From NCBI RefSeq assembly GCF_900156075.1, contig NZ_FTMM01000004.1, positions 62,001 to 126,000 on the forward strand: a stretch of 64,000 nt of DNA, given 5' to 3'. Positions 17,729 through 26,328 of the stretch are shown here, piece by piece; positions within the stretch are counted from its first letter, which is position 1, and each line of letters begins with the position of its first letter. The DNA comes from Chryseobacterium sp. RU37D. Lineage in GTDB: Bacteria > Bacteroidota > Bacteroidia > Flavobacteriales > Weeksellaceae. The translations under genes were made by a program, and so were the position numbers. Under the pieces are notes generated by a model. It was not told the origin of the DNA, did no database searches, and worked only from the letters and a program-made list of their open reading frames with translations.

Positions 17729-18907
17729 ATGCATGACATACGACTAAATTCTATCTTAGATAACGATTTCTATAAAATTACCATGCAGAACGCGGTGGTA
17801 AAATTGTTCCCAAGTTCAATAGTAAAGTATGAATTTATCAACAGAGGAAAACACCAGTTCCCGGAAGGTTTTGATGTGGCTTTAAGAGAAGCAGTAAACA
17901 AAATGGCAGAACTTAAGCTTACTAAAGAAGAAAAAAAATTCATGGCCAGAACATGCCCATATATTGATCTCCCTTACCTAGATTTCCTTGAAGGTTACCA
18001 CTATGATCCGTCAGAAGTAAAAATCCATCAAGAAGGGACCGAGCTTTCTGTAGCAGTGGAAGGGCTCTGGTACAGGACGATCCTTTGGGAAGTACCTTTG
18101 CTGGCATTAATTAGTGAGCTACATTACGAAATGAACCATATGGAAAGAGATTCTAATAAAGTTGTCATGAATAAAACCCTTGAAAAAGCCAATGCTTTGG
18201 CAAAACTGGGTGTAAATTTTGCAGAATTCGGGACCAGGAGAAGACATTCCTACAAAGTGCAAAACTTGGTAATGGAAGCTTTGACACAGAAAAAAGATTC
18301 CACATTTATCGGAAGCTCAAATGTACATTTTGCCATGAAATATAGCGTTAAGCCTATTGGAACCCACGCCCATGAGTGGTTCATGTTCCACGCCGCGGAA
18401 TACGGGTTCAAAATGGCCAACGAACTGGCTTTGGAGCATTGGGTGGATGTGTACAGAGGCGACTTGGGAGTTGCCCTTTCAGATACTTATACGACTGATG
18501 TCTTCTTTCAGCAATTTGATAAAAAATTCGCCAAGCTTTTTGACGGTGTCCGTCACGATAGCGGAGATCCTTTAGATTTTGCAGATAAAACAATTGCCCA
18601 TTATCAAAAGCACGGAATCAATCCATTATTTAAATACATCATATTTTCCGATGCTTTAAATTTGGAAAAAGTAGAGGAAATTACCAATTACTGCAACGGA
18701 AAAATAGGAATATCTTTCGGTATCGGAACGAATCTTACCAATGATGTAGGCTTAAAACCAATGAATATCGTCATGAAATTAATCGGCGTTCAGGCTCCTA
18801 ACCAGGAATGGATCCCTACCGTAAAACTTTCTGATGAACACGGAAAATATACCGGAGATTCTAAAATGATCGAACTAGCTAAAGAATTTTTAAGAATAAA
18901 AAATTAA
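17729..18907 (+). CDS. pncB: Nicotinate phosphoribosyltransferase
   Basis: Catalyses ATP-assisted transfer of phosphoribose to nicotinate, the first step of the Preiss-Handler NAD salvage route. The start MHDIRLNSILDNDFYKITM at 17729 gives 392 residues, the normal length. Family signatures include NDFYKITMQNAV, the active-site segment EFGTRRRHSYKVQ with its catalytic His, and the phosphate-binding region near GVRHDSGDP. A gene for a YciI-like secreted protein follows after only 5 bases, an unexpected operon partner. Confidence 0.95.
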   Translation: MHDIRLNSILDNDFYKITMQNAVVKLFPSSIVKYEFINRGKHQFPEGFDVALREAVNKMAELKLTKEEKKFMARTCPYIDLPYLDFLEGYHYDPSEVKIHQEGTELSVAVEGLWYRTILWEVPLLALISELHYEMNHMERDSNKVVMNKTLEKANALAKLGVNFAEFGTRRRHSYKVQNLVMEALTQKKDSTFIGSSNVHFAMKYSVKPIGTHAHEWFMFHAAEYGFKMANELALEHWVDVYRGDLGVALSDTYTTDVFFQQFDKKFAKLFDGVRHDSGDPLDFADKTIAHYQKHGINPLFKYIIFSDALNLEKVEEITNYCNGKIGISFGIGTNLTNDVGLKPMNIVMKLIGVQAPNQEWIPTVKLSDEHGKYTGDSKMIELAKEFLRIKN

Positions 18908-18912
18908 ACAAG

Positions 18913-19380
18913 ATGAAAACAAAATTTATTTTATCCTTATTCCTTTTTGCAGCAGCATTTTCATCCGCCCAAAAGAAAAAAGAAAAACTGAAATTTAATC
19001 CGCAGCTTGCCACAGAGCTCGGTGCGGATAAGTATGGCATGAAGCCTTATGTTATCGTCATGCTTACAACGGGTACAGCAAAAATCGAAGATAAAACAAA
19101 GATGGCCGATTTAATGAAAGGGCATCTCGCTAACATAAGTAAACTAGCAGACGAAGGAAAAGTTGTTGTCGCAGGGCCATTTTTGGAAAAAAATAAAGAA
19201 AACTATCGTGGCATGTTTATTTTCAATACAAAATCAAAAGAAGAAGCCGAGCAATGGGTAAAAACAGACCCAGCGGTACAAACTGGCGTTTTCAATTATG
19301 AAATTTTGCCGTGGTATGGCTCTGCTGCCTTGCCGATGTATTTGAAGTACCACGCTGAAATTGCTAAGGAAAATCCTTGA
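18913..19380 (+). CDS. Secreted YciI-like (YCII-related domain) protein
   Basis: A signal peptide (about residues 1-19, ending SSAQ) precedes a small dimeric-barrel domain of the YCII type. The signs are YVIVMLTTGTAK, a helix with LMKGHLANISKLADEGKVVVAGPFL, and EEAEQWVKTDPAVQ. The 155-residue product is probably periplasmic. YCII-related proteins have no uniform function. It is 5 bases downstream of pncB and ends at a terminator. Confidence 0.8.
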   Translation: MKTKFILSLFLFAAAFSSAQKKKEKLKFNPQLATELGADKYGMKPYVIVMLTTGTAKIEDKTKMADLMKGHLANISKLADEGKVVVAGPFLEKNKENYRGMFIFNTKSKEEAEQWVKTDPAVQTGVFNYEILPWYGSAALPMYLKYHAEIAKENP

Positions 19381-19387
19381 TAAAAAT

Positions 19388-19418
19388 AAAAAGTTGTTTC
19401 AATTGAGACAGCCTTTTT
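19388..19418 (+). terminator. Terminator after the YciI-like gene (GAGACAGCC family)
   Basis: The right arm GAGACAGCC plus T5 pairs with a diverged left arm through G-T wobbles and one bulge, around an AATT loop. It starts 7 bases past the stop codon. The right arm is the same as in the hairpins at 9466-9503 and 40708-40737. Confidence 0.6.
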
Positions 19419-19655
19419 ACATTATTTTGTCCCGTCTTGAAATAAGTCGAATTTGTGTCAACTTTTTGATAACCACCTTGTAGAAAGAAAAATTGGCTAA
19501 ACAGACCTTCACATTTATTATTTTTTCTTGGATGAAATGTAAAGTTGAAGAAAGGAAGAAAAATTTTAGCAAATAAAAGATTTTGGAAATTTGCCCTGTA
19601 CAAAGCGTGTACGAGAGTTCTTTTAAAATTCGTAGAGATTTCGTTGACTTTTGGA
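19419..19655. other. Intergenic segment, possibly decayed insertion-sequence DNA
   Basis: Between two terminators lie 237 bases with short overlapping frames but no convincing gene. Adjacency to a GAGACAGCC hairpin, and a tract reading CAAATTCGACTTATTTC on the minus strand, suggest the 3' edge of an old mobile element. This is inference from recall and no transposase motif is visible. Confidence 0.25.
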
Positions 19656-19688
19656 ACAAAAAACCCCTGAACCTTGTATTGATCAGGG
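19656..19688 (-). terminator. Terminator of the minus-strand tRNA-Glu
   Basis: Read on the minus strand, CCCTGA and TCAGGG form a 6-bp stem followed by a T tract. It starts 20 bases past the tRNA 3' end. Confidence 0.55.
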
Positions 19689-19707
19689 ATTGAGTGGCGT
19701 AATTTAG

Positions 19708-19779
19708 TAGCCTATAGGGGAATCGAACCCCTGTTGCAAGAATGAAAATCTTGAGTCCTGACCACTAGACGAATAGGCC
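19708..19779 (-). tRNA. tRNA-Glu (anticodon TTC)
   Basis: The 72-base cloverleaf has acceptor stem GGCCTAT with ATAGGCT, T-arm GGGGTTCGATTCCCC, and anticodon stem CAAGA/TCTTG around loop TTTTCAT, giving TTC. CCA is not encoded. Its body differs from the two plus-strand tRNA-Glu genes at 26030 and 26198, though the anticodon loop is the same. Confidence 0.95.
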
Positions 19780-19835
19780 AAATTTTGAGGCTGCAAAAGT
19801 AGTAATTAACTTCCTAACTTCAAAATTATTTTATG

Positions 19836-21122
19836 CTATTTAAATACTTTTTGGATAATGGTATTCTTAATTCCTTTAGCCTCAATATCTTTTTGAAGCT
19901 TAACTGCATCCTCGAGGGTGTAAGCTTTTCCGTAGGTGTAATAAAAGACTCCATTTTCTTTATTTCTTTCAACATCCTTTAAGGTTTGAAGAATATACGA
20001 ATTGCCGTTCAGCTTATCACCTACATATAGTTCTATGGTATAGTAACCGGTGTTCAGCTTTTGGTTAGGCATGAAACCTACAGCATACGCATTTCTGAAT
20101 CCTGCATCTTTAGCGGTTTTAATATTAATATCCCTTACGGAAGCCAGATTTGTTACTCCATAATAATATTTATATTGACCGTTTTCTTTAATAGGCAGAA
20201 TGTAGTTTAATCCTTTTAAAGCAGGATCGCCATCATTATATTTTGTAGGAGAGCTTAATAATAAGATTCTGAAATCGTTTTTCAAGGCTACTTCCGCCAG
20301 CTTATCTGGTTCTGGCTTCTTGTTTACTACCGGACCCCCGGACTTTCTGTCAATTGCTTTTTTATAATCAATCACAGCATTATAAATACTTTCAGCAATT
20401 TCAGTCTGTCCTTTATCCGAAGCTAAATAATGGCTTTCTTCGGGATGATTGATAAATCCTGTTTCAATAAGTACTGAAGGCATTGCATTCATACGCAGAA
20501 CGTGTAAATTTTTCTGAAAGACACCTCTTGAAAATCTTTTATCCTTATTTACAAAATTATCTTCAACCAATCCCCCCAGAAGAAGGCTTGACTCAAGATA
20601 TTTGCTTTGTTGTAGCTTCAGCGCGATTAAAGATTCCGGAGAGCTGGGATCATAAGAGCCAAAGGTCTGCTTATCTTTTTCATCTAAAAAGATCACATCA
20701 TTCTCTCTTTTTGCGACTTCAAGGTTGGTGTCATTCTGATCCGGCCCCTGCACATAGGTTTCTGTTCCATAAGCGGATGGTCTTACAGAAGAATTACAGT
20801 GGATCGAAATGAAAAGATCTGCCTTACTTCTATTGGCAAGATTTGTCCTGTCTGAAAGTGAAGGATATTCATCAACTTTCCTGGTATAGATTACTTTAAA
20901 ATCTTTGTTCTTTTCCAGCATTGCTCCCACCTTCAAAGTAATGGAAAGGGTGACATCTTTTTCAGCAACTCTTCCGATGTCGGAATATGTCCTGTTGGCT
21001 CCGTGATCACTTCCTCCGTGTCCTGCATCTAAAACGATGGTAAATTTCTTTTGTGAAAAAATAAAGTTGGTAAGGAGTATGAAGAGAAATGATAAAATTA
21101 TTTTAAAATTTACTTTGTGCAT
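19836..21122 (-). CDS. N-acetylmuramoyl-L-alanine amidase (Amidase_3)
   Basis: A zinc amidase that cleaves the bond between N-acetylmuramic acid and the stem peptide, usually during cell separation. A signal peptide of about 23 residues precedes the catalytic domain. Zinc ligands are His35 (LDAGHGG), Glu54 and His108 (SIHCNSS), with the likely catalytic Glu220 in LIETGFINHPEE. The last 150 residues look like a SPOR-type or similar cell-wall-binding domain (AGFRNAYAVGF, then AVKLQKDIEAKG). It is divergent from the lptD homologue across 64 bases, a pairing that suggests envelope biogenesis. Confidence 0.9.
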   Translation of the reverse strand: MHKVNFKIILSFLFILLTNFIFSQKKFTIVLDAGHGGSDHGANRTYSDIGRVAEKDVTLSITLKVGAMLEKNKDFKVIYTRKVDEYPSLSDRTNLANRSKADLFISIHCNSSVRPSAYGTETYVQGPDQNDTNLEVAKRENDVIFLDEKDKQTFGSYDPSSPESLIALKLQQSKYLESSLLLGGLVEDNFVNKDKRFSRGVFQKNLHVLRMNAMPSVLIETGFINHPEESHYLASDKGQTEIAESIYNAVIDYKKAIDRKSGGPVVNKKPEPDKLAEVALKNDFRILLLSSPTKYNDGDPALKGLNYILPIKENGQYKYYYGVTNLASVRDINIKTAKDAGFRNAYAVGFMPNQKLNTGYYTIELYVGDKLNGNSYILQTLKDVERNKENGVFYYTYGKAYTLEDAVKLQKDIEAKGIKNTIIQKVFK

Positions 21123-21144
21123 CTTACAGTTTTAAAAATTATAT

Positions 21145-21152
21145 TAATTTTG
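21145..21152 (+). promoter_or_regulatory. -7 promoter box of the lptD homologue
   Basis: TAATTTTG matches TAnnTTTG and lies 34 bases before the TTG start at 21187, inside the short divergent spacer with the amidase gene. Confidence 0.45.
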
Positions 21153-21186
21153 AGCCTTAATTGTATACAATAAATATAACAAAAAA

Positions 21187-23775
21187 TTGGTCAAAACCGT
21201 CTTCAAAAATATATTACAAATTTTAATTATCCTAATTTTTAACAATTTTTTAGCACAGGAAACGCCTGAAAAATTACCTAAAAATGTGGTTAATGATACT
21301 ATTTCCAAGAATGATACCATTGTTTTAAAAAAGGAAACTCTTGAGGATATTCTTCAGACAAAGGCAGATTATAACAGAAGGGATTTTCAGAAAAAAATGA
21401 TTTACTTGAACAAAAATGCTCAGGTAAAGTATCAGGACGTACAGATCGATGCAGATTATATCTCTATCGATGAAGAAAAAAGCCTCATGTTTGCACGCGG
21501 AAAACAGGATTCTTTAGGTAAATTCATTGAACCTGCAATAATTACCCAGGGCGGAAAGAAGTATGAAACAGACCAGTTTCAGTATAATACAAAAACCAAG
21601 CAGGCAATTGCCTTCAATGCAAGAACTGAAGAAAACGGAGGGGTAATCGTAGCCAACAAAACAAAGAAATATAACGACTCTGTCTTTGCCATGAGGAGGG
21701 CAGACTATACCACCGATGATTATTTTATTAAGAAAAAAGATACGGCTTCCGATTACTTTTTAAGAGCTTCCCATATTAAATTAATTAAGACGAAAAATAA
21801 ATCATCAATTATCTCCGGGCCTATACAGATGTACATTGAGCAGGTTCCGACCCCTTTGATCATGCCGTTTGCCATCTTGCCCTTTTCAGACAAAAGGGCA
21901 GCAGGAATTCTGATCCCGAGCTTCGGGGAAAGGCAGGATGTAGGTTTTTTCCTGAACGGATTGGGGTATTATCAACCGATTGGGGAGCATTTTGACCTTA
22001 AAATCCTTTCCGATATCTATACAAAAGGAAGCTGGAATTTAAGGCCGGAAATGAATTATGTGAAAAAATACCTATACTCAGGGAACTTTTCTGCAGATTT
22101 CGGAACGATGGTTCGTGGTATCAAAGGTTTGGACGACTATAGCAAGACCGGAACCTACAGAATTGCATGGAGACATACGCAGGATACAAAATCTAATCCG
22201 TTCCTGACATTCTCTGCATCGGTGGATATTGTAAGCACGAAGTTTTATAATAATACACTGAACAATAATTATATTTTAAATCAAAATGTATTAAATACCC
22301 AGCAAAACTCTACAGTAACCGTTACCAAAAGATTTTTGAAATTACCGGTGACCATTACCGGAACTGCATCTTATTCCCAGAACTTTGCAACAGGATTTTC
22401 TGATCTGCGTCTGCCTCAGATGAACATTGCTATCAACCAGTTTTATTTATTTAAGTCCAAAACAGGGGTAAGACAGGGCTTATTGGAAAATCTTACGGTA
22501 AATACGGGGATTAATATAACGAATTTCGTTCAAACCAAGGAAGGCGAACTTTTCAAGGCAGCGATGTGGGACAAAATGCAGACCGGCCTGAAAAATAATA
22601 TCGCTTTGGGAACCAATACAACGGTTGCAAAATACTTTACATTCAGTTTAGGTGCTAATATTGATAATGCTTTAACGACAAAAACGGTCAATAAGTTTTA
22701 TGATCCTATCCAAAATAAAGTTGTCACGGAAACTGATAAAGGCGTAACGGGATATTCTACTTTCTCCACCACTGCAAGTATCCAGACTACTTTATACGGA
22801 ATGCTGAATTTCAAAAAAGGCTCTACCATTGAAGCCATAAGACATATGATGACCCCGAGTATCGGGTTTACCTATTCTCCTGATTTTGGAGGTTCTGGTT
22901 TTGGATATTACAAAAATTATTATGATGCCAATGGAGCGCTGACGCCTTATTCCATCTTTGAGGGTGGAATCATCGGTAGCCCTTCCAGCGGAATGGTGGG
23001 GGCTTTAGGGTTCAATATTGGAAACAATATTGAGATGAAAGTGAAATCTAAAAGCGATTCTACCGGTGTGAAAAAGATCAAGATCTTTGAATCTTTAAAC
23101 CTTTCCGGTAGCTACAATTTTGCTGCGAAAGACCATCCATGGTCTATCATTACATTAAACGGCCAGTCTTCGTTCTTTAATAATAAATTAAGTGTAAATA
23201 CAAGTTTATCATTAGATCCGTATAAAATTATTTATCTCCCGGGACAGGACAGTGGGATCAGAACGGAAGATTTCGGGCATTTCAGTGTACAGGGGTTCAA
23301 CCTTCAGTTATCTTATCCTTTAAGCAGCGAATTATTTGGAGAAAAAACAGATTATGCTAAAAAATATAAGACGAAAGGAGAGGTAAGGAATGAAAACTAT
23401 TATTTTGATGACGATAATTATGCGCACTTCGACCAGGCCTGGACTCTGAATGTAAATGCAAACTATGCCTATACAAAAAGCTCGGCTTCGAGAACTCCCA
23501 CTAGACTGGCTTCTATCGGACTGGATGGCAGCCTGAAGCTGACCCCTTACTGGAATATCAACGGAAGTACCCATTACGATCTCGTGACAAAGCAACTGGC
23601 ATATACGAGGATTGGTTTTGCCAGAGACCAGCGAAGCTTTACTATTAATTTCAACTGGGTCCCTTTCGGGCAGTATAAGGTGTATGATTTCTTTATCGGT
23701 ATCAAGGCCAACATTTTAAGTGATGCCCTGAAGTATAAAGATAGAAGCTTTACGCAGCCCAATGCACCATTCTAA
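21187..23775 (+). CDS. LptD-like LPS-assembly outer-membrane protein
   Basis: An 862-residue outer-membrane protein. An N-terminal OstA/LptA-like jellyroll (about residues 60-230, with YLNKNAQVKYQDVQIDADYI and MYIEQVPTPLIMPFAILPF) precedes a long barrel of Bacteroidota LptD homologues that inserts LPS into the outer leaflet. The start is TTG at 21187: it gives the signal peptide (VKTVFKNILQILIILIFNNF) and no in-frame ATG exists until well inside the mature protein. The symbol is left blank because only family-level similarity is visible. Confidence 0.85.
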   Translation: MVKTVFKNILQILIILIFNNFLAQETPEKLPKNVVNDTISKNDTIVLKKETLEDILQTKADYNRRDFQKKMIYLNKNAQVKYQDVQIDADYISIDEEKSLMFARGKQDSLGKFIEPAIITQGGKKYETDQFQYNTKTKQAIAFNARTEENGGVIVANKTKKYNDSVFAMRRADYTTDDYFIKKKDTASDYFLRASHIKLIKTKNKSSIISGPIQMYIEQVPTPLIMPFAILPFSDKRAAGILIPSFGERQDVGFFLNGLGYYQPIGEHFDLKILSDIYTKGSWNLRPEMNYVKKYLYSGNFSADFGTMVRGIKGLDDYSKTGTYRIAWRHTQDTKSNPFLTFSASVDIVSTKFYNNTLNNNYILNQNVLNTQQNSTVTVTKRFLKLPVTITGTASYSQNFATGFSDLRLPQMNIAINQFYLFKSKTGVRQGLLENLTVNTGINITNFVQTKEGELFKAAMWDKMQTGLKNNIALGTNTTVAKYFTFSLGANIDNALTTKTVNKFYDPIQNKVVTETDKGVTGYSTFSTTASIQTTLYGMLNFKKGSTIEAIRHMMTPSIGFTYSPDFGGSGFGYYKNYYDANGALTPYSIFEGGIIGSPSSGMVGALGFNIGNNIEMKVKSKSDSTGVKKIKIFESLNLSGSYNFAAKDHPWSIITLNGQSSFFNNKLSVNTSLSLDPYKIIYLPGQDSGIRTEDFGHFSVQGFNLQLSYPLSSELFGEKTDYAKKYKTKGEVRNENYYFDDDNYAHFDQAWTLNVNANYAYTKSSASRTPTRLASIGLDGSLKLTPYWNINGSTHYDLVTKQLAYTRIGFARDQRSFTINFNWVPFGQYKVYDFFIGIKANILSDALKYKDRSFTQPNAPF

Positions 23776-23817
23776 TTTCAGAATTGATATTTGATAACAT
23801 AAATGGAATATAAATTT

Positions 23818-23825
23818 TATATTTG
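23818..23825 (+). promoter_or_regulatory. -7 promoter box of the ridA gene
   Basis: TATATTTG followed by CACCC matches the Bacteroidota -7 box and lies 18 bases before the ATG at 23844. Confidence 0.55.
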
Positions 23826-23843
23826 CACCCAAAATAAATTTTA

Positions 23844-24218
23844 ATGAAAAAAATCATCAACACTGTTAACGCTCCTGCAGCAATCGGGCCTTATTCACAG
23901 GCAAACATGGCCAATGGTGTCTTGTATATCTCTGGTCAGATTCCTGTAGATCCTGCAACGGGTAAATTGGTAGAAGGAATTGAAAAGGAAACTCATCAGG
24001 TAATGAAAAACCTAGAAGCAATTCTTACAGAAGCCGGAATGACTTTTAAAAATGTTGTAAAAGCGACAATTTTTCTGAAGAGTATGGATGATTTCGCGGT
24101 AATGAATGATATTTATGCTTCTTATTTAGATGCAGAAAGCTATCCTGCGCGTGAAACGGTACAGGTTTCATGCCTTCCGAAGAATGTAGATATCGAAATT
24201 TCTATGATTGCACATTAG
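23844..24218 (+). CDS. ridA: RidA-family enamine/imine deaminase
   Basis: Hydrolyses reactive enamine and imine intermediates released by PLP enzymes, such as 2-aminoacrylate from serine or threonine dehydratase. The 124-residue product shows all family signatures: APAAIGPYSQA near the start, LYISGQIPVDPATG, and the C-terminal YPARETVQV segment with the substrate-binding Arg, then PKNVDIEISMIA. A small membrane-protein gene follows after 5 bases. Confidence 0.95.
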   Translation: MKKIINTVNAPAAIGPYSQANMANGVLYISGQIPVDPATGKLVEGIEKETHQVMKNLEAILTEAGMTFKNVVKATIFLKSMDDFAVMNDIYASYLDAESYPARETVQVSCLPKNVDIEISMIAH

Positions 24219-24223
24219 GATTA

Positions 24224-24676
24224 ATGAGTTTTATAAGAAATACAATTGCGGTTATTGTAGGCCTTAGTATTGCGGGGCTTATCATTACTCTTGGTATAAG
24301 GGCGTTTCCGCAATGGATTACTTTTGAAGCTTTTGCTCCATTTGAGCACTGGCAAAGATTTCTTCAGGGTATGCAGCATGATGATGCATTCTTTGGATTT
24401 CTTTTATTTATTTCCGGTTTGGGAACTACCATAGGCGGAGTTGCCACGGCAATAATTGTAAAGTATGCTAAAGTAGCTTATGCTATTCTTATTGGTTTTA
24501 TCATGCTTTTTATAGCAATGCTGGATGTGATTATTTTTCCGTATCATCCTACTTTCTATAAGATTTCAATTTTCCTTACTTTCTTTCCGTTTTCCTGGAT
24601 TGGTGGTAAAATTGTAGCTGTGATTTATGAACGGAAAAAGAAAAGAAGAATTGCTGAAAAGATGAATAAATCCTAA
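24224..24676 (+). CDS. Small integral membrane protein of unknown function
   Basis: The start MSFIRNTIAVIVGL at 24224 gives 150 residues and begins 5 bases after the ridA stop. An earlier in-frame ATG inside ridA would add a polar extension with no signal. Four hydrophobic segments are visible: residues 5-25, 50-75, 85-105 and 112-130, followed by a basic tail (YERKKKRRIAEKM). It is probably co-transcribed with ridA. No family is recognised. Confidence 0.7.
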   Translation: MSFIRNTIAVIVGLSIAGLIITLGIRAFPQWITFEAFAPFEHWQRFLQGMQHDDAFFGFLLFISGLGTTIGGVATAIIVKYAKVAYAILIGFIMLFIAMLDVIIFPYHPTFYKISIFLTFFPFSWIGGKIVAVIYERKKKRRIAEKMNKS

Positions 24677-24685
24677 AATAAATAT

Positions 24686-24718
24686 AACGCTGTCAAATTT
24701 CAATCGGCGGCGTTTTTC
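24686..24718 (+). terminator. Terminator after the ridA unit
   Basis: A 7-bp stem (AACGCTG with CGGCGTT, one wobble) followed by a T5 tract. Confidence 0.65.
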
Positions 24719-25288
24719 TTATAAAGTTGATATGAACTCTATGATTAGCTCACTCGGAAAAATTACCCTGTTTTATTTCCTCTGCTTATTCTTTTTCTAG
24801 TTTGCTATAAATAATTCTTCCTTAAACGATGGAAGAAATTTCAGTGTTATCGTGAACGGAGCGGCTACACCTCTTGATGAGGAGGAAATGGAGATGGTCG
24901 ATATAGTCTTTTTAGTAATTATTTCAAGGGTGTCAATATATTTTAAAGCTTTCATTATAGTGTATCAAAATATAACCCTCTGCAATTTACAGATTGTTTT
25001 TCCTTTTTTGCTTTTTTTAAATAGGATTTTGCAATGAATTTAGTTTTCTGATTTCAGAATCAGATATTTTTGAGGTACTGTTTCTTCTTTTCTTGTTATG
25101 GTCTAATGTTTTAGTTTTAGTTTTTTAATTTGATCATCAAACTCTTTACAAAATATTTGTAATTTGGCCTTTCAAACCCACAACAATAATACAATTAAAC
25201 ATTTGATTATCAGAAATTTAAATACTTAAATTGTTGCTATTTTTTACAAATTTTATTGCTATTCTTATCCGCAATTCAGGTTATCTAT
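24719..25288. other. Long intergenic region without a supported gene
   Basis: About 570 AT-rich bases. One plus-strand frame reads from ATG at 24732, meets TAG at 24798 and continues to 25039. It has a hydrophobic start and an acidic patch (TPLDEEEMEMVD), but the stop and lack of homology make a gene unlikely. It could be a decayed small gene. The right edge carries the promoter of the next gene. Confidence 0.5.
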
Positions 25289-25318
25289 TTTGTTTAAAAG
25301 AAAAAAATATTATCTTTG
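25289..25318 (+). promoter_or_regulatory. Promoter of the 107-residue conserved gene
   Basis: TTTG (25289-25292), an 18-base spacer and TATCTTTG (25311-25318) fit the Bacteroidota consensus. The ATG is 52 bases downstream. Confidence 0.7.
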
Positions 25319-25370
25319 CACCTCCTTAACCGGGAATAAATTTTCTGGAAAAGGTTAAAATTTTATAATC

Positions 25371-25694
25371 ATGCCGGATTTAAAAATACAAGAAGCGAAA
25401 TTGCTTTTTAAGAAAATCCACTCTAATCCGAAAAGTTACGATTTAGAGATCAATGAAGATGGGATTGCAGGCAGGGATGATAAAATAAGTTTCAGACTTT
25501 ACAGGACAGGAGAAAGGGTAGCTTTTGAAGTAACGATTGACGGACTTATTTTCACCAATACTACTGGAGAATGGAACAACGCAATGATCATGCTTACAAG
25601 TACGATCAAAAAAATAGAAAGAGAAGAAGAGAACTTTAAAATAGAACAAGCAATAGATAAACTGAGAAAATATTTATTAGACGAAGAAAATTGA
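25371..25694 (+). CDS. Conserved hypothetical protein upstream of rpsT
   Basis: The 107-residue soluble protein starts MPDLKIQEAKLLFKKIHSNP. It has a predicted beta-rich middle (SFRLYRTGERVAFEVTIDGLIF) and a charged C-terminal helix (KKIEREEENFKIEQAIDKLRKYL) that may coil. It has no signal peptide or known motif. It has its own good promoter and no clear terminator, so some read-through into rpsT is possible even though rpsT has its own promoter. Confidence 0.7.
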   Translation: MPDLKIQEAKLLFKKIHSNPKSYDLEINEDGIAGRDDKISFRLYRTGERVAFEVTIDGLIFTNTTGEWNNAMIMLTSTIKKIEREEENFKIEQAIDKLRKYLLDEEN

Positions 25695-25712
25695 AAATTT
25701 ATTAAAGATAAA

Positions 25713-25744
25713 TTTGGTAAATATAAAAAAAGTTTTTACTTTTG
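25713..25744 (+). promoter_or_regulatory. Promoter of rpsT and the downstream tRNAs
   Basis: TTTG (25713-25716), a 20-base spacer and TACTTTTG (25737-25744) match the consensus. The rpsT ATG is 18 bases further on. An alternative ATG at 25742 falls inside the -7 box and so cannot be used from this promoter. Confidence 0.75.
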
Positions 25745-25762
25745 CACTCACATTTGAACGAT

Positions 25763-26017
25763 ATGGCAAATCATAAATCAGCATTAAAAAGAATCAGACA
25801 AAACGAGGTAAGAAGACTTCGTAACAGATACTACCACAAGACTGCTAGAACAGCAATGAAAGTGTTAAGAAATGAAGAAGATAAGGCTTCTGCTGCAGAG
25901 CAATTGCCAAAAGTTATCTCTTTGTTGGATAGATTAGCTAAGAAAAATATCATCCATAAAAACAAAGCAGCTAACTTAAAAAGCAAATTAACTAAGCACG
26001 TTAATAAACTAGTTTAA
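25763..26017 (+). CDS. rpsT: Ribosomal protein S20
   Basis: An 84-residue basic protein of the small subunit starting [22 protein letters not shown], the S20 signature, with two long helices. The start at 25763 is chosen because it matches the family N-terminus and lies just after the promoter. Two tRNA-Glu genes follow with a 12-base gap and are likely on the same transcript. Confidence 0.97.
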   Translation: MANHKSALKRIRQNEVRRLRNRYYHKTARTAMKVLRNEEDKASAAEQLPKVISLLDRLAKKNIIHKNKAANLKSKLTKHVNKLV

Positions 26018-26029
26018 ATAAGTATAGTT

Positions 26030-26101
26030 GGCCCGTTCGTCTATCGGTTAGGACCTCAGATTTTCATTCTGGTAAGAGGGGTTCGATTCCCCTACGGGCT
26101 A
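26030..26101 (+). tRNA. tRNA-Glu (anticodon TTC), copy 1
   Basis: A 72-base cloverleaf with acceptor stem GGCCCGT/ACGGGCT, T-arm GGGGTTCGATTCCCC, and anticodon stem TCAGA/TCTGG around TTTTCAT. It is identical in sequence to the copy at 26198-26269. CCA is not encoded. Confidence 0.96.
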
Positions 26102-26106
26102 CAAAT

Positions 26107-26131
26107 AATCACTAACTAACCTAGTGATTTT
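26107..26131 (+). terminator. Hairpin between the tandem tRNA-Glu genes
   Basis: An 8-bp stem (AATCACTA with TAGTGATT) with a 7-base loop and a short T-rich tail 6 bases after the first tRNA. It may be a partial terminator or a processing site. Confidence 0.45.
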
Positions 26132-26197
26132 ATTAAGAGTTGTAAACTTAATATAATAAAACAAAAATTAGCACGCTTTAACTAGTGGAAGATAGAA

Positions 26198-26269
26198 GGC
26201 CCGTTCGTCTATCGGTTAGGACCTCAGATTTTCATTCTGGTAAGAGGGGTTCGATTCCCCTACGGGCTA
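26198..26269 (+). tRNA. tRNA-Glu (anticodon TTC), copy 2
   Basis: An exact duplicate of the 72-base tRNA at 26030-26101, placed 96 bases downstream. A strong terminator follows 3 bases later. Confidence 0.96.
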
Positions 26270-26272
26270 CTT

Positions 26273-26306
26273 AAAAAGAGATTCAGTTTTTGGATCTCTT
26301 TTTTTT
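26273..26306 (+). terminator. Terminator of the rpsT-tRNA transcript
   Basis: A 12-bp stem (AAAAAGAGATTC with GGATCTCTTTTT, one wobble), a 7-base loop and a long T tract. Confidence 0.8.
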
Positions 26307-26328
26307 AATTCTCTAATTAGAGAATTAC
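26305..26328. repeat. 22-bp perfect palindrome
   Basis: Bases 26306-26327 read the same on both strands, with core CTCTAATTAGAG. It begins in the T tract of the preceding terminator. It could extend that terminator or be a protein-binding dyad. Confidence 0.5.

Noticed and set aside
19417-19659. Overlapping 79-80-codon minus-strand frames
   Set aside because: Lys/Phe/Ile-rich with no transposase or other motif; they run into a terminator. Treated as non-coding or decayed element.
24852-25037. A 61-codon plus-strand frame with TPLDEEEMEMVD and a hydrophobic tail
   Set aside because: It starts with GTG inside a longer frame broken by TAG, has no matching promoter and no recognisable family. 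It is mentioned only as possible debris.
25742-25762. A longer start for ribosomal protein S20
   Set aside because: It overlaps the -7 box, and S20 proteins begin MANHKSA.
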